Shown here: positions 4,781 through 8,354 of the stretch, piece by piece
Position numbering within the stretch: the stretch's first letter is position 1
Layout of the letters: every line of letters begins with the position of its first letter
Source: CAZFYZ01 sp964523735
GTDB taxonomy: Bacteria; Armatimonadota; UBA5829
Direction: 5' to 3'
Assembly: GCA_964523735.1 (NCBI GenBank)
Contig: CAZFYZ010000152.1
Span: forward strand, 1 to 8,354
Length of the DNA stretch: 8,354 bases
The notes under the pieces: generated by a model
What the model saw: only the letters and a program-made list of their open reading frames with translations
Databases searched by the model: none
Told to the model about the DNA's origin: nothing
Translations under genes and position numbers: made by a program

Positions 4781-4915
4781 AATGCCCTCAGGGGGTGCGA
4801 GAGACTAGAAGGCAGGAAGACGATCGAGCTTCAGGGGACAAGGCGAGTTGGCCTGCAGCCCTGCGATTGAGTCTGCTTTCTGATTGTGAGTCAGAAGTCC
4901 GCGATTGCATCGTGT

Positions 4916-4950
4916 TTCGACTCTCGACCTGTGGCTTTTGACTTAGGACT
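4916..4950 (+). repeat. Five degenerate heptamers (TTTGACT-like) leading into the fusA ribosome binding site
   Basis: In phase: TTCGACT, CTCGACC, TGTGGCT, TTTGACT, TAGGACT. The last unit contains AGGA (4945-4948), which serves as the Shine-Dalgarno for fusA 9 nt downstream, so the repeat seems to supply the ribosome binding site. Confidence 0.6.
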
Positions 4951-4957
4951 GGAAAAT

Positions 4958-7054
4958 ATGTCACGCGACTATCCGTTGGAAAAAACACGGAATATCGGCA
5001 TTGCCGCGCATATCGACGCCGGGAAGACTACGGTTACCGAGCGAATGCTCTATTACTCGGGCCGTATTCACCAGATGGGCGAGGTGCACGAGGGCGCGGC
5101 GACGATGGATTGGATGCAGCAGGAGCAAGAGCGCGGCATCACCATCACCTCAGCCGCTACCACATGTATGTGGCAGGACAGTCGCATTAACATAATCGAT
5201 ACCCCCGGCCATGTTGATTTCACCGTTGAAGTAGAACGAAGCCTGCGAGTGCTGGATGGCGTTGTAGCCGTCTTCTGTGCAGTCGGCGGAGTTCAGCCTC
5301 AGTCAGAGACCGTCTGGCGACAAGCCAACCGCTACAAAGTCCCCCGTATCGCGTTCGTTAACAAGATGGACCGCATCGGCGCTGATTTCATGAAGGTTGT
5401 CGACCGCATACACGATCGGCTTGGTGCGAATGCCGTGCCCGTGCAGATCCCGATCGGTGGCGAGGAGACTTTTGAAGGCGTTGTTGATATTGTGAGGCTC
5501 AAGGCGATCCGGTGGCTTGATGATCTCGGACGTGAGTTCGAAGAGACCGACGTCCCCGATGAGCTGCGTCAGGCGGCGCTCGAGGCTCGTGAGCACCTGG
5601 TTGAGAAGGTCGCTGAGATCGACGAGCACCTGATGGAGAAGTACATTGAGGGGCACAAGATTACCCCCGAAGAGATCAAGGCCGGCATCCGCAAGGGCAC
5701 AGTCACCAATAAGCTTGTGCCTGTTATGTGTGGCTCGGCGTTCAAGAATAAGGGCGTGCAGTCGCTGATGGATGCGGTCGTGGACTATCTGCCGTCTCCG
5801 TTGGACGTGCCACCGGTTGAGGGCACCTGCGTGAAGACCGGTGAGCCCGCGACCCGCGAGGCCTCTGACAAAGAGCCGTTCGCCGCGCTGGCTTTCAAGA
5901 TCATGAGCGACCCGTATGTCGGCAAGCTCACCTTCTTCCGTGTCTATAGCGGCCAGCTCGACCGCAGCAGCAACGTCTACAACGCGAACAAGGGCAAGCG
6001 CGAGCGTATCAACCGTATGCTTCGAATGCATGCCAACCATCGCGAGGAAGTCGAAAGGGTCTACGCAGGCGATATCATTGCCGCGGTCGGACTGAATGAG
6101 ACCACCACCGGAGACACCCTCTGTAACGAGCACGACAAGATTCTCCTCGAGAACATCCACTTCCCGGACCCCGTGATTGCAGTTGCAATCGAGCCCAAGA
6201 CCAAGGCTGATCAGGACAAGATGGCTGTCGCGCTGGGTCGTCTGTCGGGCGAGGATCCGACATTCAAGACTCACACGGATGAAGAGACTGGCCAGGTGAT
6301 CATCTCCGGTATGGGTGAGCTTCATCTTGAGATCATTCTGGATCGACTGTATCGTGAGTTCAAGGTAGAGGCCAACCACGGCAAGCCGCAGGTTGCATAC
6401 AAAGAGGCTATCACCAAGCCGGCGCACGCCGAGCATCGTTACGTAAAGCAGACCGGTGGGCGCGGGCAGTATGGGCATTGCATTATCGATATCGAGCCAA
6501 CCGAGAGCGGTAAGGGCTTTGAGTTCATCAACCGCGTGACCGGCGGAGACGTTCCGAAGGAGTATATCCCTGCGGTCAAGGCCGGTATCGAAGAGGCCAT
6601 GCAGTCTGGTGTCATCGCGGGCTACCCTGTCGTGGATGTAAGAGTGACATTGACGGGCGGATCGTACCACGAAGTTGACTCCTCGGAGAACGCGTTCAAA
6701 ATGGCTGGTTCGATGGCCTTTCGTGAGGCTGTTGAGCGCGGCGCTCCGACTCTGAAGGAACCAATTATGCAGGTCGAGGTTATCGTGCCCGAGGAGTTTG
6801 TGGGCGATGTGATCTCTGACCTGAACAGCCGTCGCGGCAGTATCACGCACATGGAAGTCAGTGCCGGCAACACGCAGATTGTGGATGCGCACGTGCCGCT
6901 TGCCGAGATGTTCGGCTATGCCACCGCGATGCGATCGATGAGCCAGGGCAGGGCCTCCTACACCATGGAGCCCTCGCACTATGATATACTGCCGGGCAAC
7001 CTGGCTGACCAGCTTGTTATGAAGATGACCGGCCGGTCTCTTTCGAGGAGATAG
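4958..7054 (+). CDS. fusA: Elongation factor G
   Basis: EF-G is the GTPase that drives translocation of tRNA and mRNA, and with RRF it splits ribosomes after termination. The 698-residue product is a complete five-domain EF-G. The G domain has AHIDAGKT (17-24), the switch I region MDWMQQEQERGITITSAAT, DTPGHVDF (81-88), NKMDR (135-139) and GSAFKNKGV. Domain II contains YVGKLTFFRVYSG. Domain III has ISGMGELHLEI. Domain IV has TGGRGQYGHC and LTGGSYHEVDSSENAFK. Domain V has PIMQVEVIVPEEFVGDVISDLNSRRG. No insertion or lost catalytic residue is visible. The frame is open back to 4886, but those 24 extra residues lie in repeats and fit no EF-G. ATG 4958 follows AGGA at 9 nt and gives the normal start MSRDYPLEKTRNIGI. 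A long open frame on the opposite strand is a shadow of this gene. Confidence 0.98.
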   Translation: MSRDYPLEKTRNIGIAAHIDAGKTTVTERMLYYSGRIHQMGEVHEGAATMDWMQQEQERGITITSAATTCMWQDSRINIIDTPGHVDFTVEVERSLRVLDGVVAVFCAVGGVQPQSETVWRQANRYKVPRIAFVNKMDRIGADFMKVVDRIHDRLGANAVPVQIPIGGEETFEGVVDIVRLKAIRWLDDLGREFEETDVPDELRQAALEAREHLVEKVAEIDEHLMEKYIEGHKITPEEIKAGIRKGTVTNKLVPVMCGSAFKNKGVQSLMDAVVDYLPSPLDVPPVEGTCVKTGEPATREASDKEPFAALAFKIMSDPYVGKLTFFRVYSGQLDRSSNVYNANKGKRERINRMLRMHANHREEVERVYAGDIIAAVGLNETTTGDTLCNEHDKILLENIHFPDPVIAVAIEPKTKADQDKMAVALGRLSGEDPTFKTHTDEETGQVIISGMGELHLEIILDRLYREFKVEANHGKPQVAYKEAITKPAHAEHRYVKQTGGRGQYGHCIIDIEPTESGKGFEFINRVTGGDVPKEYIPAVKAGIEEAMQSGVIAGYPVVDVRVTLTGGSYHEVDSSENAFKMAGSMAFREAVERGAPTLKEPIMQVEVIVPEEFVGDVISDLNSRRGSITHMEVSAGNTQIVDAHVPLAEMFGYATAMRSMSQGRASYTMEPSHYDILPGNLADQLVMKMTGRSLSRR

Positions 7055-7063
7055 GCCGTTGAC

Positions 7064-7127
7064 TGCTTCGGGACAAGGTGTCCTGAAGCAATTCACTTGT
7101 TGTTTCGGGGATACGTTGTCCCGAAAC
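7064..7127 (+). repeat. Two related hairpins in tandem between fusA and tuf
   Basis: Hairpin 1: TGCTTCGGGACA (7064-7075) with TGTCCTGAAGCA (7079-7090), 12 pairs including one G-T, loop AGG. Hairpin 2: GTTTCGGG (7102-7109) with CCCGAAAC (7120-7127), plus an optional G-T. The two units are similar (GCTTCGGG against GTTTCGGG) and look like a duplication. No T-run follows either, so read-through into tuf is expected. They may be RNA-processing or stability elements that set different EF-G and EF-Tu levels (inference). Confidence 0.75.
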
Positions 7128-7161
7128 GCTGACTTTGGATTAGGACTCTGGAGGGATTCAG

Positions 7162-8354
7162 ATGGGCAAGCAGCGGTTTGAGCGGACTAAGCCGCACGTT
7201 AACATTGGGACTATCGGTCACGTTGACCACGGTAAGACGACGTTGACTGCCGCCATCACGGCTGCGCTGGCGACTAAGGGTTGGGCGAAGTATACGCCTT
7301 ACGACCAGATCGACTGCGCGCCCGAGGAGCGAGAGCGCGGCGTCACGATCAACATCTACCATGCGGAGTATGAGACTGAGAATCGTCACTACGCGCACGT
7401 AGACTGCCCTGGTCACGCTGACTACATCAAGAACATGATCACTGGTGCTGCGCAGATGGACGGCGCGATTCTGGTTGTATCGGCGGCTGACGGTCCGATG
7501 CCTCAGACTCGCGAGCACATTCTGCTGGCTCGCCAGGTAAACGTGCCTTACATCGTTGTCTACCTGAACAAGTCTGACATGGTCGACGACCCGGAGCTTC
7601 TGGAGCTGGTTGAGCTGGAAGTGCGTGAGCTTCTGTCGAAGTATGGCTTCCCTGGCGACGATCTGCCTGTGATCATCGGCTCGAGCCTGAAGGCTCTCGA
7701 GGCTCTGAACCAGAGCCGGCCGGACGACGAGGCGGTGAAGTCGATCTGGGATCTTCTGGCTGCGGTAGACGAGTATATCCCGACTCCTGCAAGAGACGTT
7801 GACAAGCCGTTCCTGATGCCGGTCGAAGACGTGTTCACGATCACCGGTCGCGGAACTGTTGTTACGGGTAGAGCGGAGCGCGGTAAGCTGAAGCTTTCGA
7901 GCGAAGTCGAGATCGTTGGAATCCGCGAGACGAAGAAGACGGTCTGCACTGGTATCGAGATGTTCCGCAAGATGATGGACGAGTGCGAGGCTGGCGACAA
8001 CGTTGGTCTGCTTCTGCGCGGTATTGACCGCAAGGAAGTGGAGCGCGGGCAGGTCATTGCTCAGGTGGGCTCAGTCAAGCCTCACACGAAGTTCAAGGCA
8101 GAGATCTACGTTCTGACGAAGGAAGAAGGCGGCCGTCACACCCCGTTCTTCAAGGGTTACAGGCCTCAGTTCTACTTCCGAACGACTGACGTTACGGGTT
8201 CGATGGAACTGCCTGAGGGCATGGAAATGGTCATGCCTGGTGACAACGTAACGATCTCGGCCGAGCTGATTGTGCCGATCGCGTTGGAGCAGGGCCTGAA
8301 CTTCGCTATTCGCGAGGGCGGCCACACAGTCGGCGCCGGCGTTGTGTCGGAAGT
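7162..8354 (+). CDS. tuf: Elongation factor Tu (last few residues outside window)
   Basis: EF-Tu carries aminoacyl-tRNA to the ribosome as a GTP complex. The frame is open for 397 codons to the window edge and reads through to GGHTVGAGVVSE, so only a few residues and the stop are missing. G domain: GHVDHGKT (19-26), switch I with DCAPEERERGVTINIYHAEYET (51-72), DCPGH (81-85), NKSD (136-139) and GSSLKAL (173-179). The beta-barrel domains follow, with DVFTITGRGTVVTGRAERG, ERGQVIAQVGSVKPHTKF and GGRHTPFFKGYRPQFYFRT. Thr62, the Mg-coordinating Thr, is present. Oddities are INIYHAEY where most EF-Tu have INT(A/S)HVEY, and Ser for Ala in the G5 motif. GGAGG (7150-7154) lies 7 nt before ATG 7162. 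This copy sits at the usual place after fusA. Whether a second tuf exists elsewhere cannot be seen. Confidence 0.98.
   Translation, partial: MGKQRFERTKPHVNIGTIGHVDHGKTTLTAAITAALATKGWAKYTPYDQIDCAPEERERGVTINIYHAEYETENRHYAHVDCPGHADYIKNMITGAAQMDGAILVVSAADGPMPQTREHILLARQVNVPYIVVYLNKSDMVDDPELLELVELEVRELLSKYGFPGDDLPVIIGSSLKALEALNQSRPDDEAVKSIWDLLAAVDEYIPTPARDVDKPFLMPVEDVFTITGRGTVVTGRAERGKLKLSSEVEIVGIRETKKTVCTGIEMFRKMMDECEAGDNVGLLLRGIDRKEVERGQVIAQVGSVKPHTKFKAEIYVLTKEEGGRHTPFFKGYRPQFYFRTTDVTGSMELPEGMEMVMPGDNVTISAELIVPIALEQGLNFAIREGGHTVGAGVVSE

Noticed and set aside
4884..4890. TTGTGA half-site resembling a Rex operator (TTGTGA-N6-TCACAA)
   Set aside because: Only one half is present. The surrounding inverted repeat is TTCTGA/TCAGAA, not a Rex site, and no full Rex operator was seen anywhere in the window.
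4886..4957. Upstream in-frame start for fusA (24 extra residues)
   Set aside because: The extra residues come from the heptamer repeats and match no EF-G. ATG 4958 has its own ribosome binding site and the standard N-terminus.
5303..7096. Open frame of 597 codons on the minus strand
   Set aside because: It lies opposite fusA and has no recognisable protein character (rich in His, Arg and Leu from antisense codons). It is a shadow of a strongly biased gene.

Overview
The window is bacterial. By eye it is moderately GC-rich, and all seven supported genes are on the + strand. It has two blocks separated by a non-coding stretch of about 790 bp (3011-3803). A run of 19 N inside rpsL (4037-4055) shows that this is a scaffolded draft, probably metagenomic, assembly. 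RodZ and a signal-peptide-bearing outer-membrane-type protein suggest a diderm, rod-type cell. Short heptamer tandem repeats, a REP-like element of the CCTGAGC...GTCGAAGG kind, and a Rex with an added Cys-rich domain suggest an under-sampled phylum. Armatimonadota is one guess, but nothing in the window proves it.

Left block (1-3010): the C-terminal ATP-binding end of a sensor histidine kinase; a 314-residue regulator joining an 11-cysteine, DUF3795-like N-terminal domain to a Rex-type winged helix and Rossmann core with an altered dinucleotide-binding loop; a RodZ-like cell-shape protein; and a small secreted YjbH-like beta-barrel protein. The first three are closely spaced and could be co-transcribed. 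The fourth follows a 108-bp gap and has its own strong ribosome binding site.

Middle block (3011-3803): two tandem copies of a 62-bp hairpin repeat, a long imperfect hairpin that probably ends the upstream transcript, two sigma70-type promoters (one with perfect TTGACA-17-TATAAT), a leader RNA of about 150 nt ending in a clear intrinsic terminator, a REP-like element and degenerate heptamers just before the rpsL ribosome binding site. The leader can fold into a three-way junction whose closing stem shares bases with the left arm of the terminator. This is the architecture of an attenuator or riboswitch controlling the str operon, and it is the most interesting signal in the window.

Right block (3804-8354): the classical str operon, rpsL (S12), rpsG (S7), fusA (EF-G) and tuf (EF-Tu, cut by the window edge a few residues before its end). 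Its intergenic gaps hold perfect hairpins and 7-bp-period repeats. rpsL, fusA and tuf each carry copies of a heptamer with an NNNGACT-like core directly before the ribosome binding site. No tRNA, rRNA, CRISPR array, insertion sequence or phage gene was seen.
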